A stretch of 64,000 nucleotides of DNA, taken from the NCBI RefSeq assembly GCF_018687355.1, contig NZ_CP061288.1, positions 186,001 through 250,000 on the forward strand, read 5' to 3'. A program made the translations under genes and the position numbers. Source of the stretch: Polynucleobacter sp. VK25 (GTDB taxonomy: Bacteria > Pseudomonadota > Gammaproteobacteria > Burkholderiales > Burkholderiaceae). Below the pieces are notes generated by a model, which was given only the letters and a program-made list of their open reading frames with translations, had not been told where the DNA came from and did no database searches. This document shows, one piece after another, positions 30,371 to 43,273 of the stretch (positions within the stretch are counted from its first letter, which is position 1; each line of letters opens with the position of its first letter).

Positions 30371-30991
30371 ATGAATAATCGCTCTGAAAACAGCAATACA
30401 GCCAGCTTCGATGAACATAGCCGCGCTGAAAGTTGGGATAGCAATGATCGACTTGAAACTGAGTCATCCGCTGCCAACATTTATGCTGAAGGCGGTTTAT
30501 CTCGTTTACAAACCTATGCAGCAAATCAAGTTTCGGGGAAAAAAGTGACAGCTTCTTGGCGTGCCGCTTTGGCCGTTCGCGATGCCGGACCGCCGGCAAT
30601 GTTGCGCAGTGTGCGCCCTAATATCGTGCAATCTATTCGTGCTTTCCGTACTCCTGACTTGCAGGAAGCGGCAACTGAATTAGGTCAACACTTCATTTAT
30701 GCCAATTGTGCAAATGCAATGACTAAAGGTGAGGTTTTGGAGTCCATTGCGATTGCTTACTCATTTACTAAGCAACAGGCAAAAAACTACGATCCATTGT
30801 TGGATGCCTTAACCACTACAGTGGATAAGTCTGGCCCACAACCTGGTTTTGTTGTGGTGCTTGAAGGTTTGCCATGCACTCAGAAGTTTGACAAAGAAGC
30901 TCGCGAAACATTGTTAGATGTTTTCCGTGATGCTGTTGATTTCTGGGCTGAGCGCCGTACACCGTATCGCGTCTTCTACTCCTTCGCTTAA
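30371..30991 (+). CDS. Barstar-family protein with N-terminal extension
   Basis: Residues from about 75 to 206 resemble barstar, the intracellular inhibitor of barnase-type ribonucleases: SIRAFRTPDLQEAATELGQH, FIYANCANAMTKGEVLESIA, NYDPLLDALTTTVDK, GFVVVLEGLPC and VFRDAVDFWAERRTPYRVF. The first 70 residues are polar, Ser/Asn/Glu-rich and probably disordered, with EGGLSRLQTYAANQ before the domain. Barstar proper has about 90 residues, so this is a longer version. No barnase/RNase N1-like gene is adjacent: maeB lies upstream and rsmE downstream. It could inhibit an RNase encoded elsewhere or have taken another role. The start ATG 30371 has no strong Shine-Dalgarno site. Confidence 0.8.
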   Translation: MNNRSENSNTASFDEHSRAESWDSNDRLETESSAANIYAEGGLSRLQTYAANQVSGKKVTASWRAALAVRDAGPPAMLRSVRPNIVQSIRAFRTPDLQEAATELGQHFIYANCANAMTKGEVLESIAIAYSFTKQQAKNYDPLLDALTTTVDKSGPQPGFVVVLEGLPCTQKFDKEARETLLDVFRDAVDFWAERRTPYRVFYSFA

Positions 30992-31015
30992 TCGCTTAGG
31001 TCCTAGAAGTTCAAC

Positions 31016-31041
31016 AAATCGCCTCTACTTGAGGCGATTTT
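31016..31041. terminator. Bidirectional terminator between barstar-like gene and rsmE
   Basis: AAATCGCCTC (31016-31025) and GAGGCGATTT (31031-31040) form a perfect 10-bp stem around TACTT, with T-rich sequence after it on the plus strand and A-rich sequence before it (T-rich on the minus strand). It lies between convergent genes. The loop contains the rsmE stop codon (CTA at 31025-31027 on the plus strand). Confidence 0.82.
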
Positions 31042-31786
31042 GCATTTCAGCATTCCACACACTGTGCACGGCTGTAATGGCCACTACGCCTGCGGTTTCA
31101 GTTCTTAGAACCCGCTCACCCAGAGAGACTAATTGATAGCCTGCAGCCTCTGCTTGAGCCTCTTCTTCGGGAGAGTGGCCACCTTCTGGCCCAATCATTA
31201 AGACGATATCTTGAGGAGCATTTTCTAGAAGTACTGAATACATGCTTTTTGTTGCATCAGGGCTAAGAAGTAGCTTGAGGGCGGGTTTTGGAGTTGCCTT
31301 TAAGTAAGCTTCGAATGTTTGAATGGGTTCTAGGTTGGCAAGGACGGTACGATCGCATTGTTCGCAAGCTGCCTGAATAATGCCTTCCCAGTGAGCAAGG
31401 CGTTTTTGGGCGCGTTCTAGATCGCTAGAACGAGTGAGTTTCAAAATAGAGCGCTCACACTGCATCGGAGCAATATTTTGTGCGCCAGTCTCAACGGCTT
31501 TTTCGACAATCCAATCCATTTTGTCGCCGCCAGCCAGTCCCTGAGCCAAAGTAATCGCATATGGGGTTTCGCGATGGGTGTCGGTGCGGATGTCCGTTAA
31601 CTGAACCTGACCTGTTTTTCCGCTTAAAGAGAGGAGTTCCCCCTTGGCAACTTGGCCTTTTCCGTCAAAAACTGGGAAGAATTCCCCAGCTTGGACGCGC
31701 CTTACGCGCAAATGGTGGGCAACCTCGGGAGTGAGGGCGGTTGGCTTTTGGGATTCCCATGGTCCGGGAAGATAAAATTGAGGCAT
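31025..31786 (-). CDS. rsmE: 16S rRNA (uracil1498-N3)-methyltransferase
   Basis: RsmE methylates U1498 of 16S rRNA. The chosen ATG at 31786-31784 gives MPQFYLPGPWE and 253 residues, the usual RsmE N-terminus; 12 extra open codons upstream look non-conserved. SPOUT-family motifs are LAQGLAGGDKMDWIVEKAVE, LGVQNIAPMQCERS-type substrate segment (ETGAQNIAPMQCERSILKL), GPEGGHSPEEEAQAEAAG and SLGERVLRTETAGVVAITA, which build the knotted SAM pocket. It is divergent from tkt with 43 bp between starts. Confidence 0.95.
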   Translation of the reverse strand: MPQFYLPGPWESQKPTALTPEVAHHLRVRRVQAGEFFPVFDGKGQVAKGELLSLSGKTGQVQLTDIRTDTHRETPYAITLAQGLAGGDKMDWIVEKAVETGAQNIAPMQCERSILKLTRSSDLERAQKRLAHWEGIIQAACEQCDRTVLANLEPIQTFEAYLKATPKPALKLLLSPDATKSMYSVLLENAPQDIVLMIGPEGGHSPEEEAQAEAAGYQLVSLGERVLRTETAGVVAITAVHSVWNAEMQNRLK

Positions 31787-31829
31787 TACTGAAATATAGC
31801 CAATTAATTTTCCAGAGACCACTTTTACG

Positions 31830-33830
31830 ATGTCAAACCTTCAAATTCGCATGGCCAATGCCATTCGCGCTTTATCCATGGATGCAGTTCAGCAGGCAAA
31901 TTCAGGACACCCTGGTATGCCAATGGGCATGGCAGATATTGCTGTCGGTCTTTGGAATGAACATTTAAAACATAACCCAACAGATCCACATTGGATGGAT
32001 CGCGATCGTTTTGTTTTATCCAATGGTCACGGCTCCATGTTGTTGTATTCACTCTTGCATCTTTCTGGCTACGACTTGCCAATTGAAGAGTTAAAAAATT
32101 TCCGCCAATTACACAGCAAAACTCCAGGACATCCTGAGTACGGAATTACGCCTGGTGTAGAAACAACCACTGGTCCACTAGGGCAAGGAATTTCGAATGC
32201 AGTTGGTATGGCATTGGCCGAAAAATTACTGGCAGAAGAATTTAACCGTCCTGGTCACAATATCGTTGATCACTACACCTATGTATTTTTAGGTGATGGT
32301 TGCTTGATGGAAGGTATCAGCCATGAAGTGTGTTCATTGGCTGGCACATTAAAACTGAATAAGCTGATTGCATTGTGGGATGACAACGGCATCTCGATTG
32401 ATGGCAAAGTAGTTTCTTGGTTTAACGAAGATACGCCGAAGCGCTTTGAAGCCTATGGCTGGAATGTCATTTGTGCTGTAGACGGGCATGATGCAGAAGC
32501 TGTATCTGCTGCGATTGCTAAGGCGAAAAAGAGCGATAAGCCAACCCTGATTTGCTGTAAGACTGCGATTGGCCAAGGCTCGCCGAACATGGCGGGTAGC
32601 GATAAAGTACACGGTTCACCATTAGGTGCCGCTGAGATTGCAGCTACACGTGTAGCCTTGAATTGGCCTTATGTGCCATTTGAAATTCCAAAAGATATTT
32701 ATGCAGCTTGGGATTTTAAAAAGCGTGGTCAAGCCGTAGAACACGAGTGGAATAAAGAGTTTCAGAAATATAAAAACAAATTTCCAGAACTCGCCTCTGA
32801 ATTGCAGCGTCGTATGGCGGGTGATTTATCCAAAGATTTTTCATCGACACTCAATGCATATTTAAAAACTTGCCAAACTAAAGCAGAGACCATTGCTACG
32901 CGTAAAGCAAGTCAAAATGCGATTGAAGCTTTAGCACCCGCTTTGCCAGAATTTATGGGCGGCTCTGCTGACCTCACTGGATCTAACTTAACCAATTGGT
33001 CTTCATGCAAAGCAGTACGTGCTGATCAATGGGGCAACCATATCAATTACGGCGTTCGTGAATTTGGCATGAGTGCCATCATGAATGGCATTGCCTTACA
33101 TGGCGGATATATTCCATTTGGCGGTACGTTCTTAACTTTCTCAGACTACAGCCGTAATGCCTTACGTATGGCTGCGTTGATGAAGCTACGCAGCATCTTT
33201 GTCTTTACCCATGATTCCATTGGTTTGGGTGAAGATGGCCCAACCCACCAGTCTGTAGAGCATGTAGCCAGTCTGCGCCTGATCCCGAACTTGATGGTTT
33301 GGCGTCCTTGCGACACCACGGAGAGCGCTGTAGCCTGGGGCTCAGCGATTGAGCGTAAAAATGGCCCTAGCGCCCTGATATTTAGTCGTCAGAACTGCCC
33401 ATTCGTATCTCGTTCAGCAGCGCAAATTAAAGATATCGCACGCGGTGGTTATGTCTTGCGTGATCCATCTGGCAAGATTGATGCGGTCATTATTGCGACT
33501 GGCTCTGAAATTGCCCTTGCATTGCAAACTGCAGAGCGTTTAGAAAAAGACAGCGCAGGAAAAATCGGCATTCGTGTTGTGTCCATTCCTTCGACCACCG
33601 TCTTTGATCAACAAGATGCCGCATACAAAGCAAAAGTATTGCCAGCTAATATTCCGCGCATTGCGGTTGAAGCAGGTGTGAGTGATTTCTGGTGGAAATA
33701 TGGTTGTGCAGCAGTGCATGGTGTTGATACCTTTGGTGAGTCTGCACCGGCACCTGTGTTGTATGAATATTTTGGCTTAACAGTCGATCAGATTGCAAAG
33801 ACAGTACAGGAATGCATCGCAAAGAAATAA
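31830..33830 (+). CDS. tkt: Transketolase
   Basis: Transketolase transfers two-carbon units in the pentose phosphate pathway using thiamine diphosphate. The 666 residues include [19 protein letters not shown] near the start (with the catalytic His), [20 protein letters not shown], the ThDP/Mg motif [18 protein letters not shown] through [27 protein letters not shown] with the catalytic Glu, and [19 protein letters not shown]. gap follows after 55 bp; the pair joins pentose phosphate and glycolytic/gluconeogenic flux. ThiL, which makes the cofactor, is at 26790. Confidence 0.97.
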   Translation: MSNLQIRMANAIRALSMDAVQQANSGHPGMPMGMADIAVGLWNEHLKHNPTDPHWMDRDRFVLSNGHGSMLLYSLLHLSGYDLPIEELKNFRQLHSKTPGHPEYGITPGVETTTGPLGQGISNAVGMALAEKLLAEEFNRPGHNIVDHYTYVFLGDGCLMEGISHEVCSLAGTLKLNKLIALWDDNGISIDGKVVSWFNEDTPKRFEAYGWNVICAVDGHDAEAVSAAIAKAKKSDKPTLICCKTAIGQGSPNMAGSDKVHGSPLGAAEIAATRVALNWPYVPFEIPKDIYAAWDFKKRGQAVEHEWNKEFQKYKNKFPELASELQRRMAGDLSKDFSSTLNAYLKTCQTKAETIATRKASQNAIEALAPALPEFMGGSADLTGSNLTNWSSCKAVRADQWGNHINYGVREFGMSAIMNGIALHGGYIPFGGTFLTFSDYSRNALRMAALMKLRSIFVFTHDSIGLGEDGPTHQSVEHVASLRLIPNLMVWRPCDTTESAVAWGSAIERKNGPSALIFSRQNCPFVSRSAAQIKDIARGGYVLRDPSGKIDAVIIATGSEIALALQTAERLEKDSAGKIGIRVVSIPSTTVFDQQDAAYKAKVLPANIPRIAVEAGVSDFWWKYGCAAVHGVDTFGESAPAPVLYEYFGLTVDQIAKTVQECIAKK

Positions 33831-33885
33831 AGCGAACCAAATAAAAATACATCGAAATAAATTCAATATTAGTAAGGGGAAATAA

Positions 33886-34914
33886 ATGACAATTCGCGTC
33901 GCAATTAATGGTTATGGACGTATCGGTCGCATGGTATTGCGTGCTTTGTATGAGGATCAAGTAAACGGCAAGCCACGTCGTGATATCAAGATCGTTGCAA
34001 TTAATGCGATGGGCGATATTGCTATCAATGCCCACCTAACTCAATATGATTCAGCGCATGGCCGCTTCCCAGCCGAGGTTTCAGTCGATGGTGATTGCAT
34101 GGTGGTCAATGGCGATCGCATCAAAATATTCTGCACACGTAATCCTGCAGAAACCCCATGGGGTGAATTGGGTGTCGATCTAGTTTTGGAGTGCACCGGC
34201 AAGTTCACTTCAAAAGAAAAAGCCATGATTCATATTCAGCAGGGCGCGAAGAAAGTATTGATTTCTGCTCCTGGTGAAAAAGATGTGGACGCAACGATTG
34301 TGTATGGCGTAAATCAACAAGTATTAAAGCCAAGCGATGTTGTTGTATCAAATGCTAGCTGTACAACAAACTGTTTAGCTCCATTGGTTAAGCCGCTCCT
34401 AGAAAAGATTGGCATTGAATCAGGTTTGATGACGACGATTCATGCGTTCACAAATGATCAAGTGCTGACTGACGTTTATCACAAGGATATGCGCCGTGCG
34501 CGTTCTGCTGTTACCAGCATGATCCCAACAAAAACTGGCGCAGCTAAAGCGGTTGGTTTAGTGTTGCCAGCATTGGCAGGTCGCTTTGATGGTTTCGCGA
34601 TGCGTGTGCCAGTGATCAACGTTTCCGTAGTGGATCTGACTTTTGCTGCAAGCCGTGCTACTAGCGTGGATGAAGTGAACTCCATTCTTAAGGCTGCCAG
34701 CGAGGGTGAGCTCAAAGGTATTTTGGGCTTCAATACGCTGCCGTTGGTATCCATCGACTTTAACCATGATCCACGCCCAAGTATTTATGACGCTTCTCAG
34801 ACTCGCGTTTCTGCAGATGGCAAGTTGGTAAAGGTATTAGCTTGGTATGACAACGAGTGGGGTTATTCAGTTCAAATGCTCAATGCTGCAGAGGCATTGA
34901 TGGCTGTAAAGTAA
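33886..34914 (+). CDS. gap: Glyceraldehyde-3-phosphate dehydrogenase, type I
   Basis: GapA interconverts glyceraldehyde-3-phosphate and 1,3-bisphosphoglycerate. The 342-residue enzyme starts [20 protein letters not shown] (NAD Rossmann motif). It has the catalytic cysteine in [13 protein letters not shown] at about 158-170, the catalytic His region [31 protein letters not shown], and a C-terminal [14 protein letters not shown] good AGGGG Shine-Dalgarno site precedes the ATG. A bidirectional terminator follows at 34986-35013. Confidence 0.97.
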   Translation: MTIRVAINGYGRIGRMVLRALYEDQVNGKPRRDIKIVAINAMGDIAINAHLTQYDSAHGRFPAEVSVDGDCMVVNGDRIKIFCTRNPAETPWGELGVDLVLECTGKFTSKEKAMIHIQQGAKKVLISAPGEKDVDATIVYGVNQQVLKPSDVVVSNASCTTNCLAPLVKPLLEKIGIESGLMTTIHAFTNDQVLTDVYHKDMRRARSAVTSMIPTKTGAAKAVGLVLPALAGRFDGFAMRVPVINVSVVDLTFAASRATSVDEVNSILKAASEGELKGILGFNTLPLVSIDFNHDPRPSIYDASQTRVSADGKLVKVLAWYDNEWGYSVQMLNAAEALMAVK

Positions 34915-34985
34915 GGAAAAGTACTTAAGAGTGTCTAAAAGTTGTTAAAAAACGCTTAAATCTTCTTTTTAGGCTTAATTTTGTG

Positions 34986-35013
34986 AAAAAGACCTCAATT
35001 TGAGGTCTTTTTT
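34986..35013. terminator. Bidirectional intrinsic terminator between gap and fur
   Basis: AAAAAGACCTCA (34986-34997) and TGAGGTCTTTTT (35001-35012) are perfect inverted repeats around ATT, with a T-run downstream on the plus strand and an A-run upstream that serves as the T-tract for the minus strand. It can end both gap (plus) and fur (minus) transcripts. Confidence 0.92.
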
Positions 35014-35036
35014 GCGTCTGGAGTAGTAAAAACTGC

Positions 35037-35489
35037 CTATTTAGCTTGTTTGTTGCGGCAATTTTTCTTCAAACAATGACCATACATCGCTAAGGCGTGT
35101 TCCTGGAGCTTAAAACCCAGATTTTTGGCTATATCCCGCTGCCTTTTTTCAATGGCTTCATCCACAAACTCCTCAACATGGCCGCAGTCAATACAGACTA
35201 AGTGGTCATGGTGCTGACCCTCATTCAGTTCGTAGATGGCTCTGCTATCGCCCTTGCTGGATTCAAAATGGCTACGGAGAAGCAGGCCAGCTCGCTCAAA
35301 CTGGGTAAGAACCCGGTAAACCGTTGCTAGGCCGATCTCTTTGTCCTCTTTAGCTAAAGCCATAAAAACATCTTCAGCACTGAAGTGAGTGCCACCGTTT
35401 TGATGGAAAAAATCCAGAATTTTCAGCCGCGGACCAGTTGCTTTTAGGCCGATATCGCGTAAATCTTCAGGGGTAGGGATTTGGGTCAT
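35037..35489 (-). CDS. fur: Ferric uptake regulator Fur
   Basis: Fur is the Fe2+-dependent repressor of iron uptake genes. The chosen ATG at 35489-35487 gives [21 protein letters not shown] and 150 residues, the normal Fur size. The frame is open 58 codons farther upstream, but that stretch is antisense to bamE and unlike Fur. The winged-helix domain includes [18 protein letters not shown] and [18 protein letters not shown]. The metal-binding dimer domain shows [18 protein letters not shown], with the His cluster and CxxC, and a C-terminal HCLKKNC. It is divergent from bamE with a 49-bp gap, an arrangement common in Burkholderiales. Confidence 0.96.
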   Translation of the reverse strand: MTQIPTPEDLRDIGLKATGPRLKILDFFHQNGGTHFSAEDVFMALAKEDKEIGLATVYRVLTQFERAGLLLRSHFESSKGDSRAIYELNEGQHHDHLVCIDCGHVEEFVDEAIEKRQRDIAKNLGFKLQEHALAMYGHCLKKNCRNKQAK

Positions 35490-35538
35490 ATTTATGGCAT
35501 TGGGAGCTAAAATCAATGTCTTAATGATACGGCCAGCC

Positions 35539-36258
35539 ATGCAAAATTGCCTTGAACTTTTTACCCGCTTTTTAAACCCGGTTTTGAGGGGTGCCTCTTC
35601 CCCTGTTCGGTTGGGGATTGTGTCTTTAGCTCTACTGGGATTGCTTGGGGTGACAGGCTGCACTTCTGCAGTTGATGAAACCCAACGCGCTTGGATGAAT
35701 AAGATTTTTAGACCTTACGTGCCTGATGTCGTACAAGGTAACTTCATCTCTAGCGAGCAATATTCCAAATTGCAACTAGGTATGACGCGTGAACAAGTGC
35801 GCCAAATTATGGGCACGCCATTATTGGCTAGCTATTTCCACGCCAATCGGTGGGATTACATTTTTGAATTCAAGCGTGCTGGTCAGCCGATTAGCAAAGA
35901 ACGTCATGTCACCATCTTTTTTGATGGTGAGAAAGTGGTGAAATTTGAGGGCGATGCATTGCCAACTGAAGTGGAGATGGTTGCTGAGATTGATAACTAT
36001 GCCAAGACAAAGCGTTCATTCTGGGAAGTGATTACTGGGGCCAATAAGCCGCCTGTTACACCACCACTGCAGCAACCAGAACTTTTGGTGACAAGCAAGA
36101 CCGATAATTTGCCAGTAGGTGCGGCTATACCTGCGGCTAATACTAGTAGCTCATTCTGGGACTTTTTTAGCTTTTCAAATAAGCAGCCAGATGCGCAGTC
36201 TCCACAGTTAGGGCCGGGCACTTTAAATGATGTGCCTAAGGCAACTGATTCTAAGTAA
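35539..36258 (+). CDS. bamE: Outer membrane assembly lipoprotein BamE (SmpA/OmlA)
   Basis: BamE is a lipoprotein of the BAM complex that folds outer-membrane beta-barrels. From ATG 35539 the protein has 239 residues: an N-terminal segment with a hydrophobic run and lipobox LLGVTGC at about 36-42, then the SmpA/OmlA domain ([60 protein letters not shown]). A low-complexity Pro/Ser/Gln-rich tail of about 85 residues follows. Alternative starts at 35494 or 35524 are open in frame; 35539 gives a more compact signal peptide but the choice is uncertain. E. coli BamE has only 113 residues. Confidence 0.92.
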   Translation: MQNCLELFTRFLNPVLRGASSPVRLGIVSLALLGLLGVTGCTSAVDETQRAWMNKIFRPYVPDVVQGNFISSEQYSKLQLGMTREQVRQIMGTPLLASYFHANRWDYIFEFKRAGQPISKERHVTIFFDGEKVVKFEGDALPTEVEMVAEIDNYAKTKRSFWEVITGANKPPVTPPLQQPELLVTSKTDNLPVGAAIPAANTSSSFWDFFSFSNKQPDAQSPQLGPGTLNDVPKATDSK

Positions 36259-36327
36259 TAGAAAACACTTTTGTATCGATGCCAGGATTAACGTTTTGGC
36301 TCACTTGAATAAGAAGCGAAGAAACAC

Positions 36328-37131
36328 ATGATGAAGATTGCAATTGCAGGTGCTACAGGTCGTATGGGCAAGATGCTGATTGAGGCTGTTCTCAATACGG
36401 CAGATGCTCAATTGGTTGGTGCGCTCGAACACACCACTTGCCCACAATTAGGTGAGGATGCTGGTGCGTTCTTGGGTAAAAAGACGGGCGTATTGATTTC
36501 TGCTGATGTTGCTCAAGTATTGGCGAATGCCGAGTTCTTAATTGACTTCACTAGACCTGAGGGCACGATGGCACATTTAGCTGTTGCCGAAAAGACCGGT
36601 ACCAAAATGATTATTGGTACTACAGGCCTGACAACTGATCAAATTACTAGCCTGAAAAATGCTTCTGCAAAATTAGCGATTGTGTTTGCTCCAAATATGA
36701 GTGTGGGTGTTAACGCCACCTTCAAGCTATTGGAGATCGCTGCCAAGATGCTTAACCAAGGTTATGACATTGAGATTATTGAAGCGCATCATAAGTATAA
36801 AGTCGATGCTCCTTCTGGCACCGCACTCAAGATGGGTGAAGTGATTGCGGATGCTCTGGGTGAAAAGCTAGATGACGTAGCTGTCTATGCGCGCGAGGGT
36901 CATACCGGCGAGCGCAAGGAAGGCTCGATTGGTTTCGCAACTATTCGTGGTGGCGATATCGTAGGTGACCACACTGTTTTGTTTGCTGGCGATGGTGAGC
37001 GTATTGAAATTAGTCATAAGTCCTCAAGCCGTCAGTCCTATGCTCAAGGTTCATTGCGCGCCGCACGTTTCTTGCAAAACCAAGGTAATGGTTTATTTGA
37101 TATGCAAGATGTCCTTGGCTTACGTAAGTAA
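36328..37131 (+). CDS. dapB: 4-hydroxy-tetrahydrodipicolinate reductase
   Basis: DapB makes tetrahydrodipicolinate for lysine and meso-DAP synthesis. The 267 residues start [21 protein letters not shown] with the nucleotide-binding GATGRMGK. They include [40 protein letters not shown], the catalytic [20 protein letters not shown] (His and Lys) and the C-terminal [20 protein letters not shown]. Two ATGs (36328 and 36331) are possible starts. It lies 69 bp after bamE and 43 bp before leuS, all in the same direction. Confidence 0.96.
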   Translation: MMKIAIAGATGRMGKMLIEAVLNTADAQLVGALEHTTCPQLGEDAGAFLGKKTGVLISADVAQVLANAEFLIDFTRPEGTMAHLAVAEKTGTKMIIGTTGLTTDQITSLKNASAKLAIVFAPNMSVGVNATFKLLEIAAKMLNQGYDIEIIEAHHKYKVDAPSGTALKMGEVIADALGEKLDDVAVYAREGHTGERKEGSIGFATIRGGDIVGDHTVLFAGDGERIEISHKSSSRQSYAQGSLRAARFLQNQGNGLFDMQDVLGLRK

Positions 37132-37147
37132 TCTGTCAATTAATTAA

Positions 37148-39847
<2,700 letters not shown>

Positions 39848-39859
39848 CTAGAAGAAGAT

Positions 39860-40387
39860 ATGAGCGTAAATTCCCTGCGTCGCGCAATGCTAGGCTTAAT
39901 TGCCACTGCTCCGTTAAGTGGATTGATCGCTTGCGGCTATCGTCTGCGAGGTATGGTGGATTTGCCATTTAAAGTGATTGCGATTACAGGCAATCCATCT
40001 CCGCCCCTCAGGGCAGATCTGCAGACAGCTATTCTGACGGGTACTGATGCGAAGGTTGCCATCAACCCGAAAGACGCAGATCTCATCTTGGAAATTACCA
40101 ACGACATTAATGGTCGTGAGATTTTGGCTTACAACTCTAATGGCCAAGTCTCAGCTTATCGCCTCAATATTCGGGTTGGCTTTAGAGCTTACGATTTGGC
40201 TGGGGCCGAGATTATTCCTGAGGCAGAGATCTACATGACTCGCGATATGGACTTTACGGTTTCTACTGTATTGGCTACCGATGTTCAGATTCAGCAGTTC
40301 TTAACCCTGATGCGTAAAGATTTAGCTATTCAGATCTTGCGTCGCGTTGCTGCTGCTGCAAGAGCGCCGCAAGCAAGAGCATTCTAA
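39860..40387 (+). CDS. lptE: LPS-assembly lipoprotein LptE
   Basis: LptE plugs the LptD barrel and helps insert lipopolysaccharide into the outer leaflet. The 175-residue precursor has a signal peptide with lipobox SGLIAC at about 20-25, then GYRLRGMVDLPFKVIAITG. VSAYRLNIRVGFRAYDLAG and an ending with VQIQQFLTLMRKDLAIQILRRVAAAA follow, matching LptE in Burkholderiales. Identification rests on this pattern plus the conserved position between leuS and holA, since the family is poorly conserved in sequence. Confidence 0.9.
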   Translation: MSVNSLRRAMLGLIATAPLSGLIACGYRLRGMVDLPFKVIAITGNPSPPLRADLQTAILTGTDAKVAINPKDADLILEITNDINGREILAYNSNGQVSAYRLNIRVGFRAYDLAGAEIIPEAEIYMTRDMDFTVSTVLATDVQIQQFLTLMRKDLAIQILRRVAAAARAPQARAF

Positions 40388-40400
40388 GGGTAGATAAGGC

Positions 40401-41462
40401 ATGGTGAAAGTAGATGCCTTGCAAGTGCACCTCAAGTCTTTGAGTTCTGGCGGTGCAATGTTGCCACTCTATATCTTTAGTGGTGATGAGCCGCTGCTAA
40501 TGATGGAAGCAATGGATCAATTGCGAGCTGCTGCGAAGAAACAAAACTTCACTGAACGAGAAGTTTTATTGCAAGAGCGTGGATTTGATTGGAGCGCTCT
40601 CTTAAATGCAGGCCAGACCATGTCGTTGTTTGGTGATAAACGTTGGGTAGAGTTGCGCATTCCAACGGGCAAGCCCGGACGGGATGGAGCTGACGCCTTA
40701 AAGCAATTTGCCGCTCAAATTGCTACGCAAGCTGTTGGATCTGATGGTCCAGATACGGTTGTTTGTATTGTGTTGCCGCGCTTGGATGGTAAGACTAAGA
40801 CATCTGCCTGGTTTAGCGCGCTAGATGAAGCCGGTATGGCAATTCAGATTGATTCATTAGATCGCAGTCATTTACCGCAGTGGATTTCTGGGCGACTGAA
40901 GCGCCAGGATCAAGAAGTCGAAGCAGGGCCACAAGGTCAGCGCGCACTCGAGTTTATTGCCGATCAAGTAGAAGGCAATTTGATTGCCGCTCATCAAGAG
41001 ATTTTGAAGTTAGGCTTGTTGTATCCCACTGGAAAATTAAGCGAAGAGCAAATTCGCTCCTCCATTCTGAAAGTGGCGCGTTACAACGTCTTTGAATTAA
41101 CAGAGGCAATGCTTGCTGGCGATCTTGCGAGACTAAATCGTATGCTAGATGGCTTAAAAGGTGAGGGTGAGCCACTGGTATTGATTCTGTGGAGCGTAAC
41201 CGAAGAGCTTCGGATACTATCTAAATTAAAGGCGGCTAGCGATGCAGGTGAGTCTGTACAAAACCTCATGCGTGCAAACCGGATTTGGGGCAACAAAGAA
41301 CGTTTGTACCCAGCAGCATTAAGAAGGGTTCAGCCTTTGAAGTTGCGAAGAGCAATGCAGGTGGCTGCAGGCTTGGATCGTCAGGTTAAAGGATTGTATG
41401 CAGCCGAATTGCCAGCGGATCCTTGGGATGGGCTGCGTTTGGTTGGAAATTTATTACGCTAA
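40401..41462 (+). CDS. holA: DNA polymerase III subunit delta
   Basis: HolA is the clamp-loader subunit that opens the beta clamp. The 353 residues include LPLYIFSGDEPLLMMEAMDQ near the start (the family signature, lacking a working P-loop), ERGFDWSALLNAGQTMSLFGDKRWVEL, IADQVEGNLIAAHQEILKLGLL, ARYNVFELTEAMLAGDLARL and the C-terminal LRRAMQVAAGLDRQVKGLYA. It lies 13 bp after lptE and 35 bp before proA. Confidence 0.96.
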   Translation: MVKVDALQVHLKSLSSGGAMLPLYIFSGDEPLLMMEAMDQLRAAAKKQNFTEREVLLQERGFDWSALLNAGQTMSLFGDKRWVELRIPTGKPGRDGADALKQFAAQIATQAVGSDGPDTVVCIVLPRLDGKTKTSAWFSALDEAGMAIQIDSLDRSHLPQWISGRLKRQDQEVEAGPQGQRALEFIADQVEGNLIAAHQEILKLGLLYPTGKLSEEQIRSSILKVARYNVFELTEAMLAGDLARLNRMLDGLKGEGEPLVLILWSVTEELRILSKLKAASDAGESVQNLMRANRIWGNKERLYPAALRRVQPLKLRRAMQVAAGLDRQVKGLYAAELPADPWDGLRLVGNLLR

Positions 41463-41497
41463 ATATGAAGAAGTAACGGGAAATAAGAGATTAAGAA

Positions 41498-42775
41498 ATG
41501 AGTTCAGCGATTAAAGAAATGATGCAAGACATTGGGATGCGAGCGCGCGCTGCATCGCGGGCCATGGCACGTGCATCTAGCGAGCAAAAAAATCAGGCTT
41601 TATTGCATATAGCAAAAGTTGTTCGTCAAAAGTCAGAAGAGATCCAGAAGATTAATCAGGTGGATGTTGAGCGTGCCAAAGCCAATGGCCAAGACGCGGC
41701 CTTTGTTGATCGCTTAACCATGACGCCTAAAACCATTGAAACCATGGCATTGGGTTTGGAGCAGATCGTTTCCTTAGAGGATCCGATTGGAAAAATATCT
41801 GCTTTGCAAAAGCAAGCATCGGGAATTGAGCTGGGTCAGATGCGTGTGCCGCTAGGTGTGATTGGCATCATTTATGAATCCCGTCCGAACGTCACTATTG
41901 ATGCTGCTGCTTTGTGCTTAAAGTCAGGCAATGCGGTGATTCTACGTGGCGGTTCCGAGGCAATTGATTCTAATACCTTGTTAGCTCAAATTATTCAGGA
42001 TGGGCTGGCTGCTGCAGGCCTGCCTAAGGATGCAGTCCAAGTCGTGATAACTACGGATCGTAGCGCTGTAGGCGAGATGATCACGATGACTCAATATATT
42101 GATGTGATCGTGCCACGCGGCGGCAAGAGTTTGATAGCACGTCTCATGGCTGAAGCACGCGTGCCTATGATTAAGCACTTAGATGGCATTTGTCATACCT
42201 ATATCGACGCCGACGCTGATGTAGCGATGGCTGTGAAGGTGTGTGATAACGCTAAAACTCAACGCTATGCGCCTTGTAATGCGATGGAGACTTTGTTGGT
42301 CAATCAAGAGATCGCACAGAAAGTATTGCCAACCCTCTGCAAGATTTATCAAGATAAAGGTGTAGAGCTGCGGGTTGACAGTTTGACTCGCAAGACCCTT
42401 GAGGCAAATGGTTTTCAGAACTTAGTGGATGCCAGGGAAGAAGATTGGCAGACCGAATATTTGGCACCAATTTTGTCGATTAAGACTGTGGCAAATATCG
42501 ATGAGGCCATGAATCATATTGAGCAATACGGTAGCAAACATACTGATGCCATCATCACCAACAACAAAGCGCAGGCCGATCGCTTCTTGCGTGAAGTAGA
42601 TAGTGCTAGCGTCATGGTCAACGCTAGTACCCGCTTTGCAGATGGCTTTGAATATGGCCTTGGTGCTGAAATCGGTATTTCAAATGACAAGCTACATGCT
42701 CGCGGTCCAGTTGGTTTAGACGGTTTGACTTCATTGAAATACGTAGTGATGGGTCACGGCGAGATTCGCACCTAA
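41498..42775 (+). CDS. proA: Gamma-glutamyl phosphate reductase
   Basis: ProA reduces gamma-glutamyl phosphate to glutamate semialdehyde for proline synthesis. The 425 residues fit the family; motifs are [19 protein letters not shown] (about 110-128), [52 protein letters not shown], and the catalytic cysteine segment [15 protein letters not shown] at about 256-270. [27 protein letters not shown] closes the catalytic core. hemJ follows after 29 bp. Confidence 0.97.
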   Translation: MSSAIKEMMQDIGMRARAASRAMARASSEQKNQALLHIAKVVRQKSEEIQKINQVDVERAKANGQDAAFVDRLTMTPKTIETMALGLEQIVSLEDPIGKISALQKQASGIELGQMRVPLGVIGIIYESRPNVTIDAAALCLKSGNAVILRGGSEAIDSNTLLAQIIQDGLAAAGLPKDAVQVVITTDRSAVGEMITMTQYIDVIVPRGGKSLIARLMAEARVPMIKHLDGICHTYIDADADVAMAVKVCDNAKTQRYAPCNAMETLLVNQEIAQKVLPTLCKIYQDKGVELRVDSLTRKTLEANGFQNLVDAREEDWQTEYLAPILSIKTVANIDEAMNHIEQYGSKHTDAIITNNKAQADRFLREVDSASVMVNASTRFADGFEYGLGAEIGISNDKLHARGPVGLDGLTSLKYVVMGHGEIRT

Positions 42776-42804
42776 AGTTAATAGTTATATAGAGCACACT
42801 ACAT

Positions 42805-43230
42805 ATGAGCAATTCCTACCTCTGGGTGAAAACCTTTCACATCGTATTTATTACCTCGTGGTTTGCGGGTTTGTTTTACTTGCCTAGAATTTTTGTGAAT
42901 CTAGCAGAAGAGAAAAACACCGAAGCGTATGCCCGCCTTTTAGGTATGGCTGATCGCCTCTTTCGATTTATGACGATCTTGGCTGTGCCAGCTGTATTGC
43001 TAGGTCTGACCCTATGGCTTTATTTTGGCATTGGTGCTGGAGATGTGTGGATGCATGCCAAATTGTTTTTTGTGATTCTGGTGATTGGTTATCACCATGC
43101 CTGCTTTAGCTTGCTCAAGAAATTTCGTGCTGGCGTGAATAAGCGTTCCAGTGTTTGGTTTCGTTGGTTTAACGAAGTGCCAGTGATCTTGCTAATCATC
43201 ATTGTGGCTTTGGTGCTCTTCAAGCCATAA
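42805..43230 (+). CDS. hemJ: HemJ-type protoporphyrinogen IX oxidase (CopD-like)
   Basis: A 141-residue inner-membrane protein with four hydrophobic helices (about 8-28, 50-75, 78-100 and 118-138). The start YLWVKTFHIVFITSWFAGLF with its conserved His, YLPRIFVNL, DVWMHAKLFFVILVIGYHH and the final VPVILLIIIVALVLFKP match HemJ/UPF0093, which oxidises protoporphyrinogen IX in bacteria lacking HemG and HemY. hemL lies 1.7 kb downstream in the same direction, which supports a heme role. Confidence 0.88.
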   Translation: MSNSYLWVKTFHIVFITSWFAGLFYLPRIFVNLAEEKNTEAYARLLGMADRLFRFMTILAVPAVLLGLTLWLYFGIGAGDVWMHAKLFFVILVIGYHHACFSLLKKFRAGVNKRSSVWFRWFNEVPVILLIIIVALVLFKP

Positions 43231-43273
43231 AGCACAACCTATTTTTTTAATATCTTTTTAGACTGTTAGCCCC

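Noticed and set aside
35490..35663. 58-codon N-terminal extension of Fur
   Set aside because: The extension is antisense to bamE and unlike Fur; [10 protein letters not shown] at 35489 gives the normal protein.
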